Part shown: positions 1-35,246 of the stretch, in pieces
Numbering within the stretch: the first letter of the stretch is position 1
Layout: each line of letters starts with the position of its first letter
The notes under the pieces: generated by a model
Told to the model about the DNA's origin: nothing
What the model saw: the letters and a program-made list of their open reading frames with translations, nothing else
Databases searched by the model: none
Translations under genes and position numbers: made by a program
Assembly (NCBI GenBank): GCA_018857735.1
Contig: JABMCL010000020.1
Span: 665,001-729,000, forward strand
Origin: Alviniconcha marisindica
Taxonomy: Eukaryota; Mollusca; Gastropoda; Provannidae
Length of the DNA stretch: 64,000 nt
Direction: 5' to 3'

Positions 1-401
1 ATAGCTTACTTTATTTAGAGAGATCAAAGGTACTGATCTGACCTAATAAAAATTTGAAAACAGTCTTCCAAATAAGGAAGTCGAACGTTTAAAAACATAC
101 AATCCGCATCATTTTATTCAAGGCAGATAAAACCGGTTGGAGTAATAAAGCAGAACCAACAGGAATACGATCGTAACGTTGTGTCATTACCTATTAGTCT
201 CCATGATTACACCCGGGACAGCGACTGACGAGAGCTGGAGACGGGTAATGGGTTGCATTACGGAATAAAGCATTCAGTAACATAATGAATAATAATAACA
301 ATGGGCATATATGCACACACAGACAGCCTAATAACTGATATAAATGGGAGTGCTCGTAAAATCATTCATAATGAGCCAGAGTCGGCTTTGTACATTTTTA
401 A

Positions 402-490
402 TGGTGTGTGTGTGTGCGTGTGCGTGCGTGCGTGCATGCGTGCGTGCGTGGGTGTGGGTGTGTGTGTGTGTGTGTGTGTGCGTTGTTGTT
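402..490. repeat. Imperfect GT/GTGC microsatellite
   Basis: Runs of GT broken by GCGT steps. Bases 1-400 show no gene or repeat I can support. Confidence 0.95.
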
Positions 491-957
491 GTTGTTTTCC
501 TATTAAATCATTGCATGGAGTATTTTGTTCAAAATATTCTTGTGTGGATGGAGTGGGGAGGTGGGGGGCAGGGTGGGAGGGGGAGGCAGGAAATCCAGGC
601 TCAGCTTGGCGGAAGTAAAACAATTGCCAAATTGTCCAGTATTGCAAATTGAAGATTTCGAACCATTCATCTTGTGACCAAATGGCAGTGTAATATATCA
701 TACACGTCAGAGTTCAAGGAAAGAGAACATAGTACACTGTCAGTTATAAAGCGGCTTTTCGCCCGTGCACCCAAACTATACTAATACTTCTCTGTTACTT
801 CAAGAGTCTTATGTGTCTTACTGCTGCTGTTGCTACTGCTACTAGATAAACCTGTATAAAGCTGTATTCAATGACCAGCGCCAACACACTGTACTGTGCA
901 AACGACAAGTGACAAAAAAGAATGTACACGTATTTCAACAGCATTTACAACAGTTCA

Positions 958-1165
<208 letters not shown>

Positions 1166-1239
1166 ACGAATGCATTCACGCACACAGGCGTACATACACC
1201 AACAGGCGCGTGCGTGCACAGACACACGCACTAATACAC

Positions 1240-1548
1240 CCGTAACCAAACAGCACGCATTAATATACACGCAACCAAACAGCACGCATTAATATACACG
1301 CAACCAAACAGCACGCACTAATACACACGCAACCAATCAGCACGCACTAATACACACGCAACCAATCAGCATGCACTAATACTCACGCAACCAAACATCA
1401 GCACTAATAGACATGCAACCAAACAGCACGCACTAATACTCACGCAACCAAACAGCACGCACTAATACACACGCAACCAAACAGCACGCACTAATACTCA
1501 CGCAACAAAACAGCACGCACTAACACTCACGCAACAAAACAGCACGCA
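1240..1548. repeat. 29-bp minisatellite
   Basis: About eleven copies of a unit built around AACCAAACAGCACGCACTAA, separated by TACACACGC or TACTCACGC. Bases 1550-1995 hold nothing I can identify. Confidence 0.9.
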
Positions 1549-1997
1549 CGAAAGGACCGGAACAATCGCAAAGGCATATGGAAGGGAGACAATCCATGCA
1601 GTGCAAAATTCCATAGAGCTACAATGCCGAATTCTTGACCGAATCAATAGGCTTCGACACGTCCAGCTGTCTACATTTTCATAATTCAGACAATACTTAC
1701 AAAATACTCACTTCATCCAGCCCCTCCACTGGAATGGAAGCGCTAACTTGACTATTTTTGATGGTGTTGATACACAGCCTGACATATACACAAAGAAAGA
1801 AAGAAAAGCAAAAAAGACTGCACATTCTCGATGATGCTGCAACAGCTGAATACGAAATTAAAAGAACAGGAGGGCTGGATGAGAGAAACTACCACGCAAG
1901 TGAAACGTATGAAAGGCCAGAAAGAAAAGACTAGTATTCAACAGAGCCTAGTTTTTTCTTGTCTTTCTGGATTTACACAGGTTTCACTTGCGTGGTA

Positions 1998-2155
1998 TAA
2001 GTAAGTAAACATGGTGCTTAACGTCCACAGAAACCATAAGGCTTATTAGGGACGGGGGGAAGGGGGTGTGGAGGGGGAGAAGGCTCGTTAGGACGGACAG
2101 CCCAGGACGGCCACCTCGACTCTCACACAGCTCCTGAACTATGACGCGTGGTAGT
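1998..2155 (-). mobile_element. Chimeric SINE (family B head joined to family A tail)
   Basis: On the minus strand the sequence begins with the family B start (GTTCAGGAGCTGTGTGAGAG), then switches at the shared AGCCTT to the C-rich segment and tail of family A, ending GTGGACGTTAAGCACCATG. It indicates recombination or template switching between SINE families. Confidence 0.65.
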
Positions 2156-2620
2156 TTGTCTCATCCAGCCCTTTACTTTACCAATGGACAATTAACTGGA
2201 TGGTGTAAGAGACTGAGAGAGAGGTTCACAATAACACAGACAACATTATTCGCCAACATTCAACTAGTCGCACAACCAAGTGCCAACGGGTTCGCTTTCA
2301 TACACAGGGCATAGGGTGAGGTGAAGCAGGCTGACGTGTATGTATATATCGGCAAAAACAACAACAACAAAAAGAGCAAAAAGGTTATTCAGTTTACACA
2401 CAGCTGCAGAAATATGTAATCTCGCAAGGTAAAAAACGGAAAATGCATTTTAAAACAAACGAATCAGTATGTACACCGTAAACATTTTTTTTAAATCAGC
2501 TGCAAGAAGCTCCTTTTATACAATGATTGCATGACCCAGACATGCCTTCTGTTGGCGTAAGAGTCAACAACAAAACGACCGCAGTCGGCAAAGTTGTTGA
2601 CATGCCATTCGCGCCACTGG

Positions 2621-25250
<22,630 letters not shown>

Positions 25251-25379
25251 AATGTTTACGTTTCACTTCGCGGCGTGCCCGAAAGACTCGCAACATGTGA
25301 CTGAATCAAGTTATCGATGTTTGCAGAATGCTGGGAACGGAGAGGGCGGAGCTAACAGCGACTTGGGCTAGCCCATTTG

Positions 25380-28110
25380 TAATTTCGATTCTAACAAATT
25401 CCTATCAAAATAAACCACCCAGTTCAACGAATGCTTACGAATTCAGTGGAAACACATAATCAGTGAGCACTGTTAGTTTAATTTTCATACATCGAGGATA
25501 TTTTGAGTTGAGACATCTCAGATCTCACATCACATCCTATCACCCCTTCCATGGAAAATGAGATCGCCGTGCCGGCTTCCCGCAAGGTACACATTCTCAC
25601 ACAAGAACACACAGCAAGGCACATGCGATTATTCAGGGCAGTTATTCGTGGATTATGATCATGTTGTTCCGCGTGTTTGTGTCTGTTCAGTAGGCCAAGA
25701 ATCTTGAACACGACTTGACCAAAAGGAGGATAGCAAAAAGATCATGGGTGAGTGCATGTATTTGTCATGTTTGGTCAGTTCGACAGGTGATGCAAATGCA
25801 ACTGTCTCGATTCTATTCCAAAGCAAAGGGCGAGCATCAAGTGTCTACTGTGTCGGGGGATGTTCCGTTATCTCTTCTTGCCTTGCCTCGTCTGACCTGT
25901 CCTTTCCATGTGTAAATAGCGGCACCATGGCTTAAAAGAAGGCTACAGTTGAAGTCACATACGTAGGCCTTCATCAGCTGAGATTTGACCTTGCTTTTGA
26001 TCTGATCGAGGAGCAGACAATCGCAAATTGTATTCAAGATGGCGGGATTTGGTTGATAAATGAAAGCCCAATGCAAACATACAATGTTGCTCTTTAATGC
26101 ACTTTTAAGGCTTGTGATTTTCTGTAAAAATGCTGACTTTTCACGTATAACTACCGATAGCCGAAATAATTTCCACTACATGCGTTACCGTTCATCAACA
26201 AGACGATGCGCTGTCGGTTGTGTCAGTTGGCGGATCGAATCCATCAGGCGACTGATGTGTTGCGGTCGTAATGTTACTTCAACGAACTCCCCCTTTCTCT
26301 GCATTCTTTTGCTGCCCATTTGCTGACCTGCCCTGGCTCATGCTTTGATGAGATGAGTCAGAGCTGGGTACCCAGAGCTGAGTGTACAGTGATACGCGAG
26401 ACATTAAAAACATTTTCTTAATGGAGCAGGTCTTGTACACAAGTTGTTGCCAGATCAAACTCCCAGCTAGAGTGAAGAGCTATTATTTCTGTTGATAGTG
26501 TTATTGTCAGAATTATGTTGTCAAGAACGGTTGGAGGTACCGGTGGATATTTAGATTAGACTGCTTGAAAGCTGAATAATAATTAAAAAAGCCACTCGAT
26601 TAGCATGTTTTTCCTTCAGCCTCTGCATTCCTGGTTGATTATGAAGGATCTGGACATTAGAATAATGAAACTGAATTCTGCAAACATTATAATGTGGCCT
26701 GATTTTGTTACTTAATTTGCAGTGTTTCCCTGAAAGTGAGAGGCAGGATAGCAATGGGCAGGGTCACTCACTAGCATTGAATTTGGTTAGTCATATTACT
26801 CATGCATATCTAATATATATAATATAAATTTACAGCCAGTCAACTGCAAAGATTGTAACACTAGGGTGAATAGCACTAATTATAAATGTAGCAAACCATC
26901 TTTAGATGTTATTTAATAAATAATTATAATGTTAATTGTTGTTGCAACATTTCTATTTCTATTATTCTAAGCACAAGAAAATGTCCTTCAGTTCTCCATT
27001 TTAACTAAGTAATTTAGAGCCTAAAAACTGAATAAGTCCCCAGAAGATGACCTTCATTGAGGTTCAGGCTCACTACAAAACTGTCTTGAGCGCTGTCTGT
27101 ACCACACTTATCCTTGTAACAGGGATTTGATGGGGGCTGTGCAGAAAGCTTGTGTGTACACAGTCCCAGGCTGGGGGCTATTTCCTTGTCACACAGACCT
27201 GCAACTGTTGCCCACTGGTGAGAAAGACTGGGGAGCAGCAAGGCTTTTAGAGTCACTGTAGTGTAATTATCCTTATCAGCCCTTACCCACCTGCTGGCAT
27301 TGATTTATAGGCCAGGAGGCAGGCACATGTGTACAGGAGAGCCAAGGCCTTTGGTCCTGCTTCAGCCCCAGATGTTGGGTTTATTGGGATGGAGATAACC
27401 TTAGCCAGGACATTTGGTTGGGTGTTTTGCATCAGGGCTGGCTGTTTGACTTTATAATGTCCTTTGAGTTTGAAATTACTGCATTGAAGTTGAAGTCATT
27501 TGACCTGTTTGCTGGTTTGCTGACCTCAAAACACTTCATTTGCTGCATGTGTTGGAAAGGCAAGGTTGACTAACCTGGCCTTAAAAAATAATGTTTAACA
27601 GGTTCTTAGTAGGTAATAGTTTTCATGAGACTAGAGTCAAGATGCTGCTTGAAAAAGTTGACGCTGAGTGCTGATGCATGAAACTGTTGCTACTGCTAGT
27701 GACTATTGTTGTATTAATATTATAAACTATAATTAGTGTATAAATTAATTATACATTACACTTTTACTTTTAGTTTTACTAGCACTGTAAGTTGTAACAA
27801 AAATAACCGTGTAACTTGTTCTATGAGCTGAGAAAAACACACAGCCAGAACTTCACTGCGCTTCAGTTGTATATTATTTGTATGTATATAACTTATAAGC
27901 TATAATATATAAGTTTAACGTATACATAATGTATATCTCAGTGACTCAAGCTAATCAGAATGCATGCACTGATACAGCTACATCCTATTCAGCTTTTTAT
28001 TCCCAAGTTAGTAATACCAGTTAATGGATGTGGAGTACATGTATGATATATTGATATAATTTGCATAGTATAATAATGCATTAATGGAGAGCAGCATGGA
28101 TTATGTCCCA
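25380..28110. other. Repeat-poor intergenic or 5' region
   Basis: No microsatellite, SINE or convincing exon seen. The left part presumably includes the promoter of the FAXC-like gene, but no specific site could be supported. Confidence 0.5.
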
Positions 28111-28114
28111 GTGT

Positions 28115-28258
28115 CAGTAAGCTGGTTTGGCCTAGTCGTAAGACATCAATTAGGCTGGTAAGCCAACAACATCCGTTTGATTCCCTGCATCAGCTTTCAT
28201 TCCTTCTTCTGTTCAATAGTTGCAGTTTATGGACACTGCCTTGTGTCCAGACACTTTT
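28115..28258 (+). mobile_element. Old SINE family A remnant
   Basis: A box TGGCCTAGTCGTAAG and a degraded B box, followed by the TTATGGACACTGCCTTGTG body segment. Confidence 0.65.
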
Positions 28259-28325
28259 TTCTTTTCTTCCCCTCCCCCCTTCCCTCCACTTCATTTCCCC
28301 CCCTCACCCTTCTCTCTTCACCATC

Positions 28326-28348
28326 CACCCCCCCCCCCCCCTTCCCCC
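28326..28348. repeat. Poly-C runs
   Basis: C runs here and at 28720-28768. Bases 28600-28980 look repetitive but match no family seen elsewhere in the window. Confidence 0.9.
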
Positions 28349-29549
28349 AAATGTCTGTGAGACTGAGATTTAGGAGAAGTCTTTGGTTTGGCAAATGGAA
28401 TATAATGTATACATGACAAAGTAGTGTACACTCTTCCTCTTCTTCTCTCTTCTTTAAAGTTTTATTTAAGGGCCCACAATCAACTGTGTCGATTATTCTG
28501 GTGCCTATAAGGGCCTTTGATCAAGTTCAGGAACTGGAGCAAACAAAATGTAAAACACAGTGTGGGTGATTGCGATTGGATGTATTGTAAAGCCTGCTTC
28601 ATGGCATCTCAGCCTCCCATTTGATACCAGGGTATAGTCCCCAGCTTGAACTGGGACTCGGCCCGTTACTGGCCTTTATCAGCCCGGCCATTGCTCACGG
28701 CCAGACAGGGAATTGCCTGCCCCCCCCCCCCCCCCCTCCTCCCACTCCCCCCCCCCCCCCACTCCCCACCCCCCCTTCTTTGTGGCTACAGCCATCCAGA
28801 ACTTGATGGACCTAAACAGTTTGATACCCAGCTATCGATCAGGGGACCAGGGTGATGGAGTGTTTTCTCAACACAACCGGCCTCACACTCACAGGGGTCT
28901 GGCTAGGGCCAGAGAACTGGGCTGGCCCAGTGCAGGAAAGCACTAGCCTGTTACAGTAGCCCTAAAGACCTCACTTAATCAATGATGGGTCCAGTCAGTT
29001 GAACTGTTCTGTGAAATATGTTAGTGAAGAAACACAGTTTATAAAATGAAGAATATATTCTGTTCCTCAAGGCAGTCAGATAGTGGTGAAGAGATGCAAA
29101 AACTCCAGACTAGCAACTTCAATAGAAGTTCAGTAAAACTAAAACTAAAAGGAATAGTTTTTGTGAAATTAGAGTTTGAATATGATTGATTAATTATAAC
29201 CATAACCATACTTCTTTTTCTTCTTCACTCATTATTCAGAACTTAGAGAACTTTTTAAGTGTCTTGTGATTAAAAATAGCCCTGAAAGACAGTATAACTG
29301 TTTAGACACATAAATTTATTTAGCAAAATGATGCTCCATTACCATAACCATAGACACATAAAAAAATGTTTTAGAAAAGTGGTGCTCCCTTACCAATACC
29401 ATAGTGTGTGAAAAATTTGTAACTCTACTAACTGTAGCCTGAACTAGTGTAAGGAAATAGTATTCAGAGAGTTCTCCCCGGGTTGCTGTGTAAGAAGTCT
29501 TAGGAGTGTGAAACCCAAATTCAGCCAAAGCTCACAGAAAACTGGTGAA

Positions 29550-30160
29550 GAGCAGGTACTACTACTAGTACTAGTACTAGACTGTACTGCTATTAGTAGT
29601 AGTACTAGTACTGTAGTAGTCCACTGTTCCACCATCAAGGATGGAAACATGCCACCATCATTGCATCAAGAATGAAAACTGCTACTGTACTACTACTAGT
29701 ACAGTAGTAGTTTAGTAGTAGTACAGTAGCAGTTTTTATCCTTTATGCAATGATGGTTGCTCCTGGCTGAAGTCCACTGTGCCACCATCAAGGTGGGAAA
29801 CTACTAGTACTGTGCACTGTGCCACCATCAAGGATAGAAACTACTAGTACTGTACTACTACTAGTACTGTAGTAGTCCACTGTGCCACCATCAAGGATGG
29901 AAACTACTATTACTGTACCACTACTAGTACTGTAGTAGTCCACTGTGCCGCCATCAAGGATGGAAACTACTACTACTGTACTACTACTAATACGTACTGT
30001 AGTAGTGCGCTGTGGTACCATCAAGGATGGAAACTACTTGTACTGTACTAGTAGTAGTAGTACTGTAGTAGTCCACTGTGCCGCCATCAGGGATGGAAAC
30101 TACTACAGTACTAGTTGTACAGTATTAGTTTGTACTAGTACTATAGTAGTCCATCAAGAA
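29550..30160. repeat. Tandem repeat rich in ACTAGTACTG palindromes
   Basis: About nine units pairing GTCCACTGTGCCACCATCAA, GGATGGAAACTACT and a self-complementary TACTACTAGTACTGTAGTAG tract. Confidence 0.88.
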
Positions 30161-30169
30161 TGGAAATGC

Positions 30170-31600
30170 CTTGCAGTTGCAGGCTCTCTGCTTGCTCTAG
30201 ATTCAGTTAGACCTGAACAAGACAGAATGGGAAGGTTGCTGGCTGCTCCAGTGGAGCTGGTAATAAAAACAAACACATCTTACCCACTTCCCCATGGCAT
30301 TCTGTCCTGTCTGAAACTCACCAGAAAAGAAATTCTGTTTGGTTTATTTTGGCGCGTCCCTGGTGACTGTTGGTCCCTGGTGACTGTCTCAACGGTGTCC
30401 TGGTAAAGATCCTTGAGTGCATGCAGCAGAGCTGTTGTTTTCACTCCGACTTTGAAGTTCAGATAAAACGTTCCGGGTTACTGATTAGTTATCATTTCAA
30501 TATTTTCATCATACAGTAGGTGCACCTTGTCTGGTGCGTGTGACTGTGAGCATGCATAGTTTGGATACCCTCACACGCATGCATACACATAGACATACAC
30601 AGACATGCATGTACACTGGTGCAGCTCTACCTGCAATTGCATCTGCACCTGGCTAAGTTTACCAGAAAGATCAGAGAGGGCTTCATCTCTGTCCCAGGCC
30701 AGTGAATGCAAATGATCGAGCTTAAATTAAAAACCATCCAAAGAACCAAACCGCAGGGAAGAGCTCTTTGCTGCACTGAAGTTCCGGACGCAGTTTGAAT
30801 TTTGAACTTGTCAGCATTGTTGCAAAAGCTTTGAACTACCGCCCTTGTTGACCAAAGGGCCACTGGGCTCCTTTACGCCCATGGCAGGAGGTTGTTCACA
30901 GACTCATGGGGCGAGCGGCCTCATTTGCTTTGGAATTAACTCTAGTGTAGGACAAGTGTTTCAGTTTGGGGCTAACCTCCTGGCCGGCAATGTAAACACT
31001 ATGCTGTGTTTTTGTGGGCCTTGGAGTTGCTGGTGAATACTCTGTAATTTTGCTGTTATTCTGTATTAATTTAATAAAGTGATGCCAGTCATTCAGTGTT
31101 AGTGTGAAGGAGACCAAGTCTGAAGTGACTCGTGCGGCTGCCGCTCACACTGCTAGTCATATTAGTGATATCGCTTTCTTTGGTGGGTTGCAAGACTGCC
31201 AAGAGAGTCATGAATGTTACTGTTACACAGTAAAACTGAAAGTACAAAAACCTCCTTACTGAAAGTAAACAAGAATTTTGAATGTGATTGTGAGTTGCTT
31301 TTTAAAAGCACTGGCTCTTGTTGTTAGTGCTGCTGTACACTATAAAGGCCACAATGTGTGATTAAGGGGCACACGAGAGAATGTACGCATGTCCAAACAA
31401 TAACATTAACAACAACAACAGCTCACAGATTTATAAAAATGATGGCAACAACCACAACAAAAAGCCAACAATTCAGTTAAATTCAAGTTTGCCATGTTAG
31501 TGCCAACTGTTGAGCTGACTGTGTAATGTGAATATTAATTTAGTTTGTAATGTGTGCGCAGGCAAAACGTCTGGAACCATTTGGTTTTGTCACCCATTGC
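30170..31600. other. Non-repetitive intergenic or intronic DNA
   Basis: No exon, RNA gene or repeat family recognised. Confidence 0.5.
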
Positions 31601-31759
31601 TGCTCCCCCCCCCCCACCCCCCTTTCTATTATTGTATTAATCTATAAATAAATATATATATATTTTTTTTTTAATGGTCTGTTTTTAGCAGTTAATGGTG
31701 TCTGTGACTAAGTACTGAACCTTGCTTTTTTAGAATAATGCAACCTTGTGTGTTTTCAG

Positions 31760-32332
31760 GACAAAAGGCAGGGAAGCATGAGAGGGAAGCAGACGGGGAG
31801 GGTTCTCCTTCACCCAAGCGCTCCCCCAAACGCTCCTCCAAACGTGGATCTAAAGTATCAAAGTCATCCAGCCGCGAGTCCACCCCAAACCCAGATCTAC
31901 CCACTTTCGAGCAGGAACCTCGCCGATCCAGGCAGGACATTCAGCGTGATCTAGAACTTGAATTGGAAAAGGAGAACCCCAAGAAATCCCCCACAAAGTC
32001 CCCACCCAAATCCCCACCCAAAAAAGCCAAAGGCGATCCCAAATCCTCAAAGTCTCCCACCAAGGCCAAGTCTCCAAAGAAATCGGCTGCTCGTGAGGCG
32101 CTGGAAGAGCCTATGACAGTTGAGCAACATGCTGCAGTAGAAAGTCAAGGTCCTGTGCCACCTTCCCACCAGACTCCGGTCAAGATGGAGTCGCGTGAGT
32201 TGGAGCCCCTGACGCCGCTGATTATCAATGACAATGACATGTCCGTGACAAACCACCATCCTCAAGCGACGTCAACTCCGGCAGCCAATGGTGTTGTCGG
32301 CACAGGTGTCCAGCCTTCTAGTCCACCTCTCA
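31760..32332 (+). CDS. Internal exon, Lys/Ser/Pro-rich protein of unknown function
   Basis: An open stretch of 573 nt runs from the acceptor TTGTGTGTTTTCAG| to the donor CTCTCA|GTAAGT, leaving two bases at the start and one at the end (phase 1 on both sides). It encodes about 190 residues of low-complexity but clearly protein-like sequence: SPSPKRSPKRSSKRGSK, then a charged stretch with RDLELELEKEN, then KSPTKSPPKSPPKKAKGD and KSPTKAKSPKKS, then LEPLTPLIINDNDMS and a Pro/Ser tail. The KSP and TP repeats look like proline-directed kinase sites and nuclear-localisation-like basic runs, and the segment is probably disordered. I do not recognise the family. Codon use and composition differ sharply from the surrounding AT-rich intron. 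The in-frame ATG at 31738 lies upstream of the acceptor and is probably intronic. Confidence 0.75.
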
Positions 32333-32339
32333 GTAAGTA

Positions 32340-33770
32340 CATGTGTTATGTAGTCACATCAGAGAATCGATGGCGACCAAATATTGAACAAATCTTGAAG
32401 TTTGCGAGTTTTTGTAATTGACCAAAACACCCAAGAGGCTGTTTGAACTGGACAAGACAAAACGGTATACATGCAGATTTTGGCAAAGGGAATGCAATTT
32501 AAATTTTTAGCCTCAAACACACATTTATGGTAAACACCTGTATACTTCTTTACGAGTTATGTATTTTGTATGCAGTAATTGGATGCATACACATGTGACA
32601 TGTATGTATTATTTTGTTGATGAAATGAACTTTTCATAGACTCATCATTGGCCAGCTGGTACATGTTGAATATGAGTATGATGCCTGCTGATTGTGCGTT
32701 TTAACAATTTAGTTTTATGATTTGTGTAACCCAGTATACACTATGATACAGACAATGCCATCAACATTTTATTATTTTGAATATATTCATTAATATGTGA
32801 TGGATGAATTAAATGTTCTTTTTCATTTGGCCTTGGCAACCTCACCAACATTACCTGCACTACCTAGTCTACTAGGGCTGGGGTTGCCTGTTTTCATTAG
32901 ATGGTTTTATTGCCCACAAATATGGCGGAGCATCTGTTGCAGAGTTAAGATTGATGGCTCTTCCATTTCAAAGAGCTCTACAGCGCAGGCATCACAGCAG
33001 TAGTCACAGGTTTTGTGGATGCTAGTAGCCTGTGGTGCATTTAGTAGAGCTTTCAGCTTTATATTGAGGCACACGTGGTGGTGGATCTATTGACCACTGG
33101 GTCAGAAGTTTTGGAGAACTAGCATAAAAAATGTGACTGTATCAATCTGATCATAAGTGGTGGACCCGCCTGGGTGGTAGACCGGTAGTACTTGATGAGT
33201 TCTGGCAGTCCATTCTGGTTTAATTGACCTTGACCTTATTTTAAGGACACAATGATTCAAACATTGGTGAAAGTTGCATTTTTCAGAACTTTACGTTCAT
33301 CCAATTTTGATGGTGTGTAATTTTTGTTTAGTTGCTAATAATATGGTTACAAGTATTGCTGGTTTGCTTGATAAATGGCTATGGTGGAACTTTAAGGTCA
33401 TGGAAGAGAGAGAGATGAAACTGAAACTTGAAAAGAGAAAAAATCCTGTAAATTTTATCATATTATTTTCAAATTATGTGTGACAGTGGCACACATCAGC
33501 CAAGTGTCCATGCAAAGCTCTCCTGTATTAGTTTTAGAATATATTATATATTAAAATTTAAAAAAAAATCTGTAACCAGTATCATGCTTTGCATGAAGTT
33601 CAAGTGAATGCTCAGCTGCCAAGATTATAGTATAATTAATAGTAAGTAAAAAGTGTTTCAGCTTACTCATGAATGTACACCTGCAACTTGAGTCTGAGGC
33701 AGTGTCAGCTGATACATTTATGTTAGCTTAGCATGCTGTCTATCAGAGTTAAAAACACCAACCTTGATAA
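32340..33770. other. Intron after the Lys/Ser/Pro-rich exon
   Basis: AT-rich DNA without recognised features. Confidence 0.5.
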
Positions 33771-33771
33771 C

Positions 33772-33775
<4 letters not shown>

Positions 33776-33814
<39 letters not shown>
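33776..33814. repeat. (CA)n microsatellite
   Basis: Uninterrupted CA; a second short run lies at 34374-34405 and a poly-G run at 34148-34178. Confidence 0.97.
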
Positions 33815-33818
<4 letters not shown>

Positions 33819-34144
33819 GTGCGCACCGAGACTGTGTCCATTTTGTATGCACTGCTTTTGTGCAGGTTACCTTTAACATCAGCGCCTGTAAGATCACCTA
33901 GTGAAAATCACCTAGTGACATACTGAGAGAAGAATGAAACGTTTTTCGACCAATGACTTCTTGAAGGTTGTCATTTGGGAGTGTGTAATGTGTATTTTGT
34001 CATCTTTCATGGGTTTCACATTTCCATTTTACTGCAACTGTTAAGGTGGGGGACTAAAGTACACATGTCTTGCTCATACAAAAGCCTGGTGGCTCTGCAG
34101 CTGAACAAAGTAACCTGACCCAGGTCGGTGGTGACTAATTTACA

Positions 34145-34176
<32 letters not shown>

Positions 34177-34372
34177 TCTTTCGTGCGGTTCTCGGCTCCT
34201 AGCACCAAACACCAAAGCTAGGGTGATCATGTAAAATGTAATAAGATAGACTGGCAAGAAATGGAGTGTTTTAAATGTAAATACGACATTGTTTCCTGAT
34301 TTGGATCTGTACATGTTTGGTGTCGGATGGATTGACTTCGCCGAACCTTACACTCACACACGCACGCACCCT

Positions 34373-34409
<37 letters not shown>

Positions 34410-35233
34410 GCGTACTCTCCGCGGACGTCTTTTTCATTCGCAGCAGTGATTGATGGGGTGAGAAATAGAAAATTGCATTGTGTTGATAAAACTACGACCC
34501 TTTCTCGTTGTATGGGGATTACGCTACCACCATTGTCTAGTGTGTTTTTTGTTGTTGTTTTTTGTTTACTGCTGATAGCATGCATACGTCGACTGTAATT
34601 TGCTGTCCAGATTGAATCAATGAGCACACTGTTGTGTTATTGACCGCGTCACCGCCTCGGACATCAGTCGGCGGTGACGACTCGATGAGGAGTTGACTCA
34701 TTGTGCAGTGAGTGTTCAACCAGGGGTGCCCAGTTACTCTGTTATTCGGCCATCATGACTGTCCTCCCTGGCAAGGTTTCATCACAGTTATCAGCTCAAG
34801 GACTGCGTTTTCGGAGACGTTGGCAAACTTTTGTCAGTGACAAACACGTCTTAATCCCGAGATGAATGGGCTTGTTGGGGACAGGAGGATCAGTTATCGG
34901 GACTATCCATCCGTTTTGGTGTCTCAAGATTTGGCGTTGCCAAGTGGTGTTGACGGCAACTCACTCGGCAGAGGCGACTGACTATTCCTTGCTCCGTGTT
35001 GAAACAGTTCGGTTAACGTTGAAGGACTGTAGAAGGGTATACTCTTTGTTACCTTCAGGGGGGGTACTAGCCAGCGGGATGTCATTTGAAACTTCTTGGT
35101 CGACTAGCCTGTGTTTTTTAAACCTGCTGTGTACATAACATTTATCGTCATCTGGAGTCACTGGTGATTTGGAATCGCTGTGTACTGTTGGTCGTTGTTG
35201 TTGTTGACTTGCGTCGCGTAAAAGTTCAGAGAG

Positions 35234-35246
35234 ATGCAGTCTTCAT
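35234..35246 (+). CDS. Candidate alternative first coding exon
   Basis: ATG CAG TCT TCA T precedes a good donor (CAT|GTGAGT). It ends in phase 1, so it could splice to the exon at 55353 (T+GT gives Cys). The 500 bp upstream are free of the dispersed repeats that crowd the rest of the window. No transcript evidence; a short ATG before a donor can occur by chance. Confidence 0.25.

Noticed and set aside
1240..1548. CRISPR-like array
   Set aside because: Units are contiguous with no variable spacers, and the genome is eukaryotic.
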